A stretch of 64,000 nucleotides of DNA from Deroplatys truncata (lineage: Eukaryota > Arthropoda > Insecta > Mantodea > Mantidae): the NCBI GenBank assembly GCA_030765065.1, contig CM060990.1, positions 277,787,341 through 277,851,340 of the forward strand. Direction: 5' to 3'. Positions 35,340-46,057 of the stretch are shown in pieces. The notes beneath the pieces are model-generated. The model was given only the letters and a program-made list of their open reading frames with translations. It searched no databases and was not told where the DNA came from. The stretch's first letter is position 1. Each line of letters starts with the position of its first letter. The translations under genes were made by a program, and so were the position numbers.

Positions 35340-36235
35340 GACTTGGGTGAATTTTGAAAAGAATCGTAGTGTGTTTGATGTGAAGCATGGAGCTTCAAAA
35401 ACAGTATGCAAAGCAGAGAACTTGCAGAGAGCGAGGAAAGTGTTTGAATGATGTCCTAAATGCTTCATGCACCAGCAGTCTTGCATATTAGGTGTGAATC
35501 AAACAAGTTTTTTCTGAATACTTGAACCAAATTTCATCCTTACAAATTGCAAATGGTTCAGAAGCTTAACTCCAGAGACAAGGAAGCACGAGTTAATTTC
35601 TGCACTGCCATGATTGAGTTGCTAAGTGGAAACCCTACATCTCAAATAGTTTGTTCATGTCCCACAAAGTCCAATTTCATCTTTTGGGTTTTGTCAACAA
35701 ACAGAACATGTGGTTCTGTCTCCAGTAAACCCCTAAAGAGATGTATGAAAAGCCATTGCACTCTCCCAAAGTGATGGTTTACTGTGGAGTCTGTGTTTTT
35801 GGGATTGTAGGCCAATACCTTTTTTGAAAATTACAAAGAAATAGTGATTTAATTCACAATATTGAGTCATCAAATTGAAAAACTTTGTTCAACCATGCTT
35901 ACGATGACTTGGCTTTGACAAAAAAGCCTTTTATTTTCAGCAGGATGGCGCAATGGTGTGAAACAGAATGGTCGTTGTTTATGGATTGTTCGGAAGAGCT
36001 ATCAATTTGGAGAAATCACCTGACCTGCTCCATCAACCAATCTTCTGTGCCAGATATTTTAGAGACTGTGTGTTCCAGAAGAGTATTGTGAACATTCCAG
36101 AACTCAAAGAACCCATTGCTAAGCTGCAACAATTGACAGTGACTTTAGAAGCACGTGCAAGACAATTTCTGGAAACATTTACAACAGTGCACTGGTTTAA
36201 ATGGACACAATTACAAATAAGCTTGTAAGCTTTGG
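35340..36235 (+). pseudogene. Tc1/mariner-superfamily transposase fossil
   Basis: The plus strand holds short pieces in family order: RSVFDVKHGASKTVCKAENL (35365-35425), RARKVFE, then KLNSRDKEARVNFCTAMIELL (35565-35630). A block at 35665-35720 is read in a shifted frame. FDKKAFYFQQDGAM lies at about 35912-35955, with the Asp of the QQDGA motif intact. NIPELKEPIAKL follows at 36090-36125. Stops and frameshifts are frequent, so this is an old inactive copy. Ends were not located. Confidence 0.65.
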
Positions 36236-37530
36236 ATAATAAATAATATACTTCAGCATATCTATAGAGCATTTCACTTTACCTTTTCTGTTTACATGCT
36301 ATAATCTATGGTCATTTGAAATGTGTCAGTCGGCTGTGTGCTATGCTGTTTGAACAAGTCTGAGTAATGTCTGCATTTGGGAGCACCTTAATATTAAAAG
36401 CTTTTACACTGAAGAGCAGATCATTGCACATGTGCAAAAGAGCAGCTTGAAGTAAAACCACAAACCACATAAGGGACTTTCCATATGAAATCAAACGGCA
36501 AAAAAACCTCATTTTTTGTTTGCATTGTAATTTTTCCTATTAATAAGGGGTGCAAAGGAAAGCATATTTAACAAATATTAGCATCTAAAACCCAATAGTT
36601 GTCATGTTGCTGAACGATAAGTGTATTGTATTAATTTCTTTTGCCAGTGTGCATAGCTCCAGAACCCTATATTTCAGAATGTTGTACTAAATCTCATTTG
36701 TAGATAAAAGTCTGCATTTCATTACAACATATACTAATAATTTGTATAATATTCACAAAATCTATATTCAGTTTTTACTTATTTTATGTGTCTCCGGATT
36801 TTTATAAAACTAAAATATAAAGATTGAGAATAATCCATAGTGTCATTAAGAGAAGTCGGCAATGTTGGTGAAATGTTATGTTTGGGTGTTCATAGTTATA
36901 ACACAAAAAGTGAATAAACGTAGCAATTTATGTGTTGATGCACAAGATCACCAAGTACTCTGTGAATCTGTGAAGAAATACTCAGAAATGCATACTGCTT
37001 AGTAAATGTTCTCATTGTTTAACCATTCACAGCAGCTTGCTTGACCTTCAGTTCAAACAAACATGCAACGCAACCATGAATGCATAAAGTAATTTACTTT
37101 AATTATTTTAGACGTAACCTTATCAGTAACCATTACAGTAAACTGTATGTTTGTGTTTAAATTACAGAATCTTACCATATATAATAAAATTATTTTTCTT
37201 AATCCGTGACTGCTTACACTTCAAAAAATAGAAATTTCTTCAGTTAAATAAAAATAAGAACATGTTTACTTATCAGTATGAAATTGAAGTTTAGGGAATC
37301 AAAATAAAGCTTGATTTAAATAATTAGATTTAAAGGTTTCAGAGTTATAACAGCCTGAAGTTGGAAATTTTAGGAAGATATGATAAATTTGAAGAATTTT
37401 AATTGCTAAACTATGATGTTCTAAATAATCATCTGAGGGAACAATACAGTTAATAAATCGAAGAGATAAAATAACACATGACAGCAGCGTCAGAGGTCTC
37501 ATTTCATGTCATTCATCAGAAGCTCCAGGT
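36236..37530. other. AT-rich, no recognised gene
   Basis: No recognisable protein, RNA or structured repeat. Confidence 0.4.
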
Positions 37531-37660
37531 ATGATACATTGCTGCCAGCATCAGTGAGTGGATGAAGGAAATCCTGGATGTCCTGTATGAGGGGAAGGTA
37601 AGTACCACACTGAAAGTTCTATGCTCAGGTATAAATGACTCGATGCCATAGACCTTGCCA
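37530..37660 (-). repeat. Possible fragment of the I-clade LINE (RNase H region)
   Basis: The plus-strand sequence from 37540 aligns by eye to 14841-14900 of the full LINE: CTGCCAG, then GAGTGGA, CTGTATGAG and GGTAA blocks occur in the same order and spacing. Heavily decayed. Confidence 0.4.
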
Positions 37661-38055
37661 CAGAATATCAGGTAGATCACCTTCTAAATGTCATTCACTT
37701 ATGAAGGTGATTCTATGCACAGAGATGAATGAAAAATTTAAAAGTTTGCTCTGCAAGTATTCAGTTTATTCTGTGAATGCCTATTAAAGGTATTGTCCAC
37801 TAAAATTTAGTTTCCTTGTTATTTATTTTCACTAAATACTTAACTAAATGTAACACAGTTTTCTTCATGTGTTGTAAATGTTTAAACAAAAAGATATATT
37901 TATATAATACTTGGATAAGCTAGTAACAATGCTGTGAATTTGAAATTATAGAAAAACTGAGTCCGATTGAAACAATTAACATCACTTACATGTTGATATT
38001 GTAATGAAAAGAAGCTAGAAACAGTGATGTGTATTGAATTTATTTAAAGGTGAGT

Positions 38056-38141
38056 CGGAATTGTTACACTAACATCACTTAAGTTTACTCACTTAACATG
38101 TTTCGGGAAACCGTTGTTCCCATCCTCAGAAGGTTAATTCG
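38056..38141 (-). ncRNA. Candidate hammerhead ribozyme, left Penelope copy
   Basis: Mirror copy of the candidate at 41431-41515. On the minus strand CTGAGGA is at 38129-38123 and GAAAC at 38104-38100. The predicted cleavage site lies between 38071 and 38070. The stem III loop differs by a base (GAGTAA against GAGTCA), while the paired parts are unchanged. Confidence 0.6.
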
Positions 38142-39784
38142 ACTGGCCCGTGTTGTTGGTGTTTCCGTTTTTTGGACTGGATCCTGTGGTGGCATCTTGT
38201 GGTGGAGAAATGTACTTCCAGAGAGGATTTGGTGGCGGCAAATCAAAATTCATTAGATGTGTGTTGTGTTTTAGAATGGTGATCTTCTCCCATGCATCTA
38301 ATTCGGCTGCAAATTTGGCTGGTTTGACTAATGTAATATTGGGTTTGATGTTGTGATTAGTGATCCAAAAATGGTGTGAAACTGCAGATTTGTCCATTTG
38401 TTTGTATTTAATACATCTCATGTGCTCCTTTAGCCTAGTTTCTAGGTTTCTTTTTGTCTTACCTATGTATACTTTATTGCAATCTGAACAATTGATTTTA
38501 TAGATTCCAGATTTTTTGTCTTGTGGAATGGGGTCTTTTAACTTGTTACAAAGTAATTTCTCTATGTTAAATTTGTTCTGTGGAGCTAGGCTGATGTTAT
38601 GTTTCATGAAAATCTTCTTAAATTTGTGAAAAGTTCCTGGGTGGTATGTGAATTTCTTGAACTTTAGCTCTTTATCTTGCTGGCTGAGATTTGTTGTGTT
38701 TCTGATGTGCATCTGTCGTTTGAATTTTGCAATTTTTTTGTCAATAGTTGTTTTGTTGTACCCATTATGTATTGCTGTGTCTACTATATGCTGGTATTCT
38801 AACTGGTATTCTTTTTTATTTAAGGGGGTATATACCAGTCTATGTGTTAGGCTGTTTAGTACTGCATGTTTGTGTGTGGTTGGATTGAAACTCTTATTTT
38901 TTATGTAATTAGTAGAGTGTGTTGGCTTCCTGTATATGCCAAAGGTTAGGTTCTTTTGTTCTCTGATGATTTTTAGGTCTAAAAATGGTAGCATGCCTTC
39001 TTTTTCTATTTCTATGGTGAATTTTATTGATTGGTTCTGTAGGTTTAGTAAGGCTAAGGAGTCTTGTATGAACCTGTTAGGGACAACAGCGAAGATGTCG
39101 TCAACATATCTGTGCCAAACTTTAAACATGAATGGAAAGGAAGTTGTTATGTGTGTTTCTAAGTAGCTCATAAATAAATCTGCCAAGAAGGGTGAAAGTG
39201 GGTTGCCCATGGTTAAACCAGTTGGTTGTTGATAGAACTTCTTATTGAAACTAAAACAATTTTGTGCAATGCATAAATTGGTAAGTTGTATGAGGTCTTC
39301 TATTTCTTCTTCAAGTAGGTTAGTCTGCTGTAGCCATTTCTTTAATTGACGCAGGAGTTGATCTGTAGGAACACTTGGAAATAGTGCAGTGACATCAAAG
39401 GAAACTAATCTGTCTTCTGGTTCGAGTTCCAGGGATTTTATCTTCTGTATTAAATCTTCTGAATTCATTATGTTTTTGCTATTGAATTTTGGTAGTGAAG
39501 AGAATCTCTGTACTAACCATTTTGCCAGTTTGTAGGTAGGAGAATCAATATTGCTGACGATTGGTCTCATCTTATTACCCGGTTTGTGTATTTTAGGTAG
39601 AGCATACATTCTTGGTAAAGTGGGGTGATCTGGTTTTAATCTAGATTTATCAGTGTCTGTTATAGTTTTGCTTTCCTGGATGGTTTGATTGAAGGCTTTT
39701 AAATGTAATTTTAATGGGTCTTCTTGAATTTGTATGTAATTTTCTTGTTGCAGCATATTTTCTACTCTGGCAATATAATCATCT
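38134..39784 (-). CDS. Penelope-like reverse transcriptase/GIY-YIG endonuclease, 5'-truncated
   Basis: The native reading frame on the minus strand runs from the palindrome centre to the stop at 38134 and is open for about 549 codons. A Met at 39861 exists only because the frame runs antisense into the other arm, so the first 26 residues of that longer frame are not native. Domains in order: a block LPRMYALPKIHKPGNKMRPI; RT motif A with the catalytic Asp in VSFDVTALFPSVP; motif B in TGLTMGNPLSPFLADLF; motif C in WHRYVDDIFAVV; then a linker. The GIY-YIG endonuclease has SGIYKINCSDCNKVYIGKTK, the Arg in NLETRLKEH and a Glu in ELDAWEKI. Canonical Penelope proteins are longer at the N-terminus, so this copy is truncated by roughly 150-250 residues (family recall). 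All catalytic motifs are intact. Confidence 0.92.
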
Positions 39785-39790
39785 GCAAAA

Positions 39791-41438
39791 AGATGATTAT
39801 ATTGCCAGAGTAGAAAATATGCTGCAACAAGAAAATTACATACAAATTCAAGAAGACCCATTAAAATTACATTTAAAAGCCTTCAATCAAACCATCCAGG
39901 AAAGCAAAACTATAACAGACACTGATAAATCTAGATTAAAACCAGATCACCCCACTTTACCAAGAATGTATGCTCTACCTAAAATACACAAACCGGGTAA
40001 TAAGATGAGACCAATCGTCAGCAATATTGATTCTCCTACCTACAAACTGGCAAAATGGTTAGTACAGAGATTCTCTTCACTACCAAAATTCAATAGCAAA
40101 AACATAATGAATTCAGAAGATTTAATACAGAAGATAAAATCCCTGGAACTCGAACCAGAAGACAGATTAGTTTCCTTTGATGTCACTGCACTATTTCCAA
40201 GTGTTCCTACAGATCAACTCCTGCGTCAATTAAAGAAATGGCTACAGCAGACTAACCTACTTGAAGAAGAAATAGAAGACCTCATACAACTTGCCAATTT
40301 ACGCATTGCACAAAATTGTTTTAGTTTCAATAAGAAGTTCTATCAACAACCAACTGGTTTAACCATGGGCAACCCACTTTCACCCTTCTTGGCAGATTTA
40401 TTTATGAGCTACTTAGAAACACACATAACAACTTCCTTTCCATTCATGTTTAAAGTTTGGCACAGATATGTTGACGACATCTTCGCTGTTGTCCCTAACA
40501 GGTTCATACAAGACTCCTTAGCCTTACTAAACCTACAGAACCAATCAATAAAATTCACCATAGAAATAGAAAAAGAAGGCATGCTACCATTTTTAGACCT
40601 AAAAATCATCAGAGAACAAAAGAACCTAACCTTTGGCATATACAGGAAGCCAACACACTCTACTAATTACATAAAAAATAAGAGTTTCAATCCAACCACA
40701 CACAAACATGCAGTACTAAACAGCCTAACACATAGACTGGTATATACCCCCTTAAATAAAAAAGAATACCAGTTAGAATACCAGCATATAGTAGACACAG
40801 CAATACATAATGGGTACAACAAAACAACTATTGACAAAAAAATTGCAAAATTCAAACGACAGATGCACATCAGAAACACAACAAATCTCAGCCAGCAAGA
40901 TAAAGAGCTAAAGTTCAAGAAATTCACATACCACCCAGGAACTTTTCACAAATTTAAGAAGATTTTCATGAAACATAACATCAGCCTAGCTCCACAGAAC
41001 AAATTTAACATAGAGAAATTACTTTGTAACAAGTTAAAAGACCCCATTCCACAAGACAAAAAATCTGGAATCTATAAAATCAATTGTTCAGATTGCAATA
41101 AAGTATACATAGGTAAGACAAAAAGAAACCTAGAAACTAGGCTAAAGGAGCACATGAGATGTATTAAATACAAACAAATGGACAATTCTGCAGTTTCACA
41201 CCATTTTTGGATCACTAATCACATCAAACCCAATATTACATTAGTCAAACCAGCCAAATTTGCAGCCGAATTAGATGCATGGGAGAAGATCACCATTCTA
41301 AAACACAACACACATCTAATGAATTTTGATTTGCCGCCACCAAATCCTCTCTGGAAGTACATTTCTCCACCACAAGATGCCACCACAGGATCCAGTCCAA
41401 AAAACGGAAACACCAACAACACGGGCCAGTCGAATTAA
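39791..41438 (+). CDS. Penelope-like reverse transcriptase/GIY-YIG endonuclease, 5'-truncated
   Basis: This is the mirror copy of 38134-39784 on the plus strand, open to the stop at 41438. It has the same RT motifs (VSFDVTALFPSVP, TGLTMGNPLSPFLADLF, WHRYVDDIFAVV) and the same GIY-YIG block. The differences I saw are QLANLRIAQ instead of QLTNLCIAQ, MDNSAV instead of MDKSAV, and one fewer residue in the NHIKPN segment. As in the other copy, an apparent start at 39714 comes from antisense reading of the opposite arm and is not native. Without its own N-terminus and promoter it is probably not autonomous, although the catalytic core looks intact. In Penelope elements the GIY-YIG nuclease and RT carry out target-primed reverse transcription in the nucleus. 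Confidence 0.92.
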
Positions 41439-41515
41439 CCTTCTGAGGATGGGAACAACGGTTTCCCGAAACATGTTAAGTGAGTCAACTTAAGTGATGT
41501 TAGTGTAACAATTCC
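41431..41515 (+). ncRNA. Candidate hammerhead ribozyme, right Penelope copy
   Basis: Just past the stop codon lies CTGAGGA (41443-41449), a match to the hammerhead core CUGANGA. A hairpin GGGAA...TTCCC (41451-41467) and then GAAA (41468-41471) follow. After it, ACAT pairs with ATGT (41471-41474 with 41497-41500), enclosing an inner stem TTAAGT/ACTTAA. This would be stem III and places the cleavage site after GTT at 41499-41501. Stem I would be formed by GAATT (41432-41436) with AATTC (41510-41514) plus a short imperfect inner part. Stem I is weak and one base sits unpaired beside stem II. Hammerheads are known in the pLTRs of Penelope-like elements, so the position fits. Confidence 0.6.
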
Positions 41516-41562
41516 GACTCACCTTTAAATAAAATCACTTACATGTTTTTTGTCTTGACCAA

Positions 41563-41590
41563 TTTAAGAGCTATTTGCTCTCATCATCAG
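41563..41590 (-). ncRNA. Degraded hammerhead-like hairpin of the older Penelope copy
   Basis: On the minus strand the core CTGATGA (41590-41584) is followed by a hairpin AGAGC...GCTCT and then TAAA where GAAA is expected. The downstream strand is split off by the young insertion and continues at 37994 leftward. A different sequence with the same plan supports a conserved structure, but this copy has lost a key core base. Confidence 0.45.
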
Positions 41591-42394
41591 TAGTGACCGA
41601 TCGGTATGTGGTCACATCTGGTGGTGGGGTGATGAATTTCCATAGTGGATTTGGTGGCAGCAATTCAAAACCCATTACACAGTATTTATATTTTGTGTTT
41701 AAAATCTTTTCCCAAGTATCCAACTCTGTTGTGTATTTTGTAGGTTTTAGGAGTATTATACTTGGTGTGATGATGTGATTGGTCATCCAAAAGTAGTGTG
41801 CAACTGCAGATTTATCCATCTGTTTGTATTTGATGTATCTCACCTGCTCTTTAAACCTGGTTTCCAAATTTCTTTTAGTTTTACCTACATAACTTTGGTC
41901 ACATTCTGGCAACTGATTTGAGAGATCCTTGATTTTTTGTTCCAAGGTATCTGGTCCTTTGATTTGTTGCAGAGTAATTTCTCTAAACTGAATTTGTTTT
42001 GTGGACCTAGGCAGATGATGTGGAATTTATAGCAAGTGCTTGGTTGCAAAGTGAACTTTTTGAAAATCATTTTGTTTTTTGTTGGGTGAGCTTTGTGGTA
42101 TCCTTAATGTGTTTCTGTTTTCAATGTTGCTACTTTCTTGTTAACAATTCGTTTGAAGCAGCCATTGCTTCTAGCTGTGTTGACAATGTGTTTGTATTCT
42201 TGTTTATATTCTGCTTCTGTTAAGGGCGAGACCTGTTAGTCACACTAAATTTACATATTTGGATAAGCTAGTAAAAGTGATATGAATTTGAATTATCCAA
42301 CATAAACATGCAGTCCTAAACAAAAATCTCACTGGACATGCAATAAAAGCTGAGTCAAACAACTCTTTATGTCACCTGGTGGACATCTCTTCTC

Positions 42395-42505
42395 AACATC
42401 ACTTTGCAAATGCAACTGGTGAGGATGATCAGATGATATCTGCAAGGCAATTGATGATCCTTCGCAGGTATGAGTATTGGGACAATGATGGCTTCAAGCC
42501 AGACT
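42395..42505 (-). repeat. Fragment of the I-clade LINE (RT region)
   Basis: The plus-strand sequence here aligns to 16320-16422 of the full LINE: shared blocks TTGCAAATGCAACT, GTGAGG and GGGACAATG(A/G)TGGCTTC occur with the same spacing. Diverged and short. Confidence 0.7.
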
Positions 42506-42689
42506 CAGGAAATTTACTAGCATGCTATTTACAGTTACAGATATGCAAGGGAAGCTGCTTATTGATGGGAGAGAGGTTTCTATCATATTTGCACATCAAC
42601 ACAACTGGCAAGGGAGTGAAGTAATGACTCACTGTTAAGGCATATTCCCGTTCTCACATGGTGAAAAAGCCACCGTAAGACTTGTATGA

Positions 42690-44840
42690 TTATATCATAC
42701 AAAATTCTAAAAACAAATATAAGGCTGCTTGGGATACAATAAAAACTGAAATAAATAACCGTAAAAAGCATACGGACATACTCAGCTAATGCACTCAATT
42801 CTCATTTTGTTAACATATCACATTCATCCAATGCAACTAGCTCACAAGCAGAAATGCCATTGGAAAACATTAGAATCCCTATACAAGCACAATCTCATTG
42901 GTCCTTTATAACTTCAGAAAATATTTCCACTGCCATTAGACAACTTAATAATTCTAAGGCAGAAGACTACTACAGATTTTCAAATCTTGTTATTAAACAT
43001 ATAGCTGAAGAAATTAGTTTCCCAATAACAGTGCTTGCTAATACTATACCACAATGAATATTTCCAGACTGCTTAAAACTCACAGTAATAATCCCTATCT
43101 TTAAGAAAGGTAAAAAAACCAATTCAGGTAATTACAGGCCCTTATCACTATTACCATTCCTTTCTAAAATAATTTGAGTACTGTATACACAAGCAACTCT
43201 CAACATACTTTGAAAGTAACTCATTACTAAGCACCAGTTTGACTTTAGACCCAAGCTCTCTACCATAAAAGTGATTGAAAATATAGTAGATCAAATCTAT
43301 GAATGCTTTAAAAATAAACTCACAGCCAGCACAACCCTGCTAGGTTTAAGAAAAGCGTTTGACACAATGTCTTATCTAATACTGATTAAAAAATTAAAAC
43401 AGTATAATTTATCTGAAATAGCCCTTAATTTAATAGTCATATTTTGGCTTGCTTCGCTCAGGCTGGGATCATGGCGAGCATCAAATCCATTAACGAAGAA
43501 GGCATAAGAATCTGTCCCTGGTGTAGACAAGAAGAAACTTGGATTCATATTCCAGTGCATTGTACTAAGACAGTTGAGGAGAAAGTATCTGCCAGATCCC
43601 TTTGTTAACTCAAGAAGGTTACAAGCTTGTTGGACCTTGCTGGTTGGGAGGGGGGAGGGGGAAGCAATTGGTACATTGTTAGAAAAGGTTATCCAGCTCA
43701 GATCAGAGTGTAAGAAGAGGGTCAAGAGTGGGATGGGTAGGGTTAGTGGCTTAAGGGTGGGTATTTGTTGGTTCTTCTTCTTCTTTGTTTTGTCTGTGTG
43801 ATTTTTGCTGTTAGTTATGCTTTCTTTTCTTTTATTTTCATTTTTTCTAAATATCATTAACTTCAAAGTTCAGTATGATGATGAATATAGTCTGAAACAT
43901 GACCCACAGTGTATTATATAAGCATGTATGGCCTATCTGACCTGTGCATTGTACGAGTTTGAATGTGTAAAATGCTTAAGGCCAATAAATACACCACTCT
44001 ACTCTAATAGTCATACTTAAAAAAAAAAACTGACTTCAGAAAGTACAAATAAATAGTGAATCATCCAACACTATACCAATAACTAAAGGAGTACCTTAGG
44101 ATTCAGTACTATGTCCCTTCTTATTTATTATATACATAAATGATTTGCCTAATTATCTCCCATGTAAAGCAGTATTATATGCTGATGACACTACTTTAGT
44201 AACAACTAGCACAGATATAGAAGCAATCCCAAATAAGAATGCGGTGGATTTAGTAATTAAGTGGTTTAATGCATACATATTATAGATAAACACAGCAAAA
44301 ACTGAACTGTTATTTCTAATAAATGCGAAGAATCATGACAATATATCTGTCAAACTGCTAGGAATTTACACTGACCAAAAAACAACTGGTAACATCACAT
44401 AAACTACATAAGTGGCAAATTAGCTCAGGTAATATTCCTGTTATACAAACTTTGTCATAGTGAAAATTTACTCACATATTCATATTTGGCCTTCTTTCAT
44501 TCCACCCTATCATACCGTATACTTCTATGGGGTAATTCTACAGCAGCACAAATAGTGTTCAAGTGGCAAAACAAAGACAGTGATGTATAGGTAATTTGGA
44601 TTACAACCATCCGTGCAAACAATTTTTTCCAAAAGCTTAAAACCATGACTGTGCCAGGGTTGTACACATACCATTCTATGATCTTTGTAAAAAGGAAATC
44701 TACAAAAATATGCGCTTTGACAGACAATACATAATTATACAACACAAAATAATTCAGACCTAAATATTTAAGATTGTTAATTAGCTCACAAATTTATCAC
44801 CATTATCTAAATTTAATCCGTAACTAAACTGTAAATAATG
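42690..44840 (+). mobile_element. CR1/Jockey-group LINE relic (reverse transcriptase region)
   Basis: Plus-strand pieces of one LINE ORF2. An RT start reads [20 protein letters not shown] (about 43090-43150). KHQFDFRPKLSTI and LGLRKAFDTMSYLILIKKLK follow (43225-43405). After an insertion at 43442-44004 the RT resumes with GVP, LCPFLFIIYINDLP and the catalytic VLYADDTTLVTT (44095-44215). A C-terminal block follows with YLAFFHSTLSYRILLWGNST (44485-44545). Many stops make it inactive. No RNase H was seen after the RT. The exact clade is uncertain. Confidence 0.8.
43442..44004 (+). mobile_element. 5'-truncated LINE inserted in the LINE relic, 11-bp target duplication
   Basis: The insertion is flanked by TAATAGTCATA (43431-43441 and 44005-44015). 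At its start the plus strand reads ICPWCRQEETWIHIPVHC, a C-terminal Cys/His motif of LINE ORF2 proteins, followed by stops and a long 3' region ending in AATAAATACACCACTCTACT. This is the 3' 560 bases of a LINE of a different family, inserted after the host LINE was already in place. Confidence 0.8.
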
Positions 44841-46049
44841 TATATATATTAAGTTCCTATAAATTTATTGTAATAATTTTTATACTGTAAATATGTTTAG
44901 CTCCTAATACTGTAATCCAATTGTTGCTTATTGCTCTACTGCATGAATTATTTTGCTACATGTGCTGCTTTTCTTCTAATTCCTAAACCAGCTTTTATAT
45001 CCCTTTCACCAGCACTGCAACCAAAGCGATTTGAATTGCGATGATCGTTACAGCAATGCAAAATGGGCTAGTCATCCATTCAAAGCCAAACATAGTGAGT
45101 TCAAGTCCCAGCGACTGCAGTCAAATGTGCCTGTGGTACATGGTGGAGAGGACCCAAGTAAAATAATCGGTGTAATGGCATGCTTGGATATTGACAGAGT
45201 TACATTTGAGTGCAGTCATATGGATTTTGCATCTTTATTAAAAAAAAAACAAAAAACAAACACAAAACAAAACAAAACAGTACAGTTTTATTGAAACAAT
45301 TTAATGTGTTTACAATACAAAAAAGCTATAAATAGCTTAATTTCATTGCTGAAGGTTAGTATACTATGAAATTAACAAAAACAAAAAGTAGTTAATATAT
45401 TCTAAAACTTTGCCTAAACGTCTTTGTTGCCAAATGGCAATACTGTACAATAGAAGGTTAATATCACTGCATAAATTTATTGTAATAACTATTGTAGTGC
45501 GATAACAAATTTATGTACTTGACAAAATCAATTGCAATGTTGTAAAACAGCCTAATGGTCAATAAACTCTAAACAGTCTCCGAGTTTTAACCTATGCCTT
45601 AATAGAACAAAATGCCAGGTGATACTTTCTAAAACTGGAAACCATCAAGAAGGCACTAAACAAGGTGTCAGTAACAGCATGCATATCAACAATCTTTGCT
45701 ACTTGCAAGGCCCAGTCAAGAAGAAATGGATGAAATTAATTTCAAGCTATGAAGCCATTCCAGCTCATTAGCCTTCTTGCTCTACTGTATGATTCAATGA
45801 GGACTGGTGCTGGAACATTCCATGTAAAACAGAAGTTGGGCATTCCTTAATCCACCAAGGGATCAGTAAGCCATTGGGGTGGGAGTATGATTAATGATGA
45901 GAATGCTCAGCAGCAGAAACAATCAAAGAAAATGTGCCTGTTGGTCAACTACCTCAAGGGAAGGTGGTAGGAAACTGAAAGGTTGGAGAAAAAAAACAAC
46001 TTAAATCTGCATTGTTCAACTGCCAGGCAGCTAAAATATATATGTATAT
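44841..46049. other. No recognised gene
   Basis: AT-rich, with an A/C-rich run at 45240-45285. The segment 45580-46010 could be an old LINE remnant, but no motif survives well enough to say. A B-box-like word GAGTTCAAGTCCC at 45097 is discussed among the rejected items. Confidence 0.35.
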
Positions 46050-46057
46050 GTAATGAC

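Larger units (their letters stand above)
37995..41533. mobile_element. Young head-to-head pair of Penelope-like elements (palindrome)
   Basis: Two nearly identical 5'-truncated Penelope-like copies meet head to head. The arms are 38039-39784 and 39791-41533 and the spacer is only GCAAAA (39785-39790). I saw only a handful of differences over 1.74 kb: a few substitutions and one 3-bp difference (Asn-His-Asn versus Asn-His near the C-terminus). The pair is flanked by a 14-bp direct repeat ATCACTTACATGTT (37981-37994 and 41534-41547), consistent with a single insertion event. The left copy has about 40 extra bases at its 3' end. The target lies inside the older Penelope copy. Confidence 0.9.
37909..42298 (-). 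mobile_element. Older Penelope-like element, split by a young insertion
   Basis: On the minus strand, 42238-41575 holds the decayed C-terminal part of a Penelope-like protein. 42070-41885 includes LGPQNKFSLEKLLCNK, and 41945-41571 includes SYVGKTKRNLETRFKEQVRY, ELDTWEKIL and LLPPNPLWKFITPPP, the GIY-YIG endonuclease and tail. Downstream it has a CTGATGA-hairpin block (41590-41563). It is then interrupted by the young pair at 37995-41533 and resumes to the left. A direct repeat flanks the whole region: GGATAAGCTAGTAA occurs at 37912-37925 and 42261-42274 within about 42-bp similar segments (37909-37950 and 42257-42298). This fits the pLTR-type repeats that flank Penelope elements. Confidence 0.75.

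Noticed and set aside
39714-39861. Met-initiated N-terminal extensions of both Penelope frames (about 26 residues, identical in both)
   Set aside because: They are read antisense from the opposite palindrome arm, so they are a by-product of the head-to-head join and not a native N-terminus.
45031-45294. Possible SINE with a B-box-like word GAGTTCAAGTCCC and an A-rich end
   Set aside because: No A box at the right distance and no target duplication; the A/C-rich end alone is not enough.
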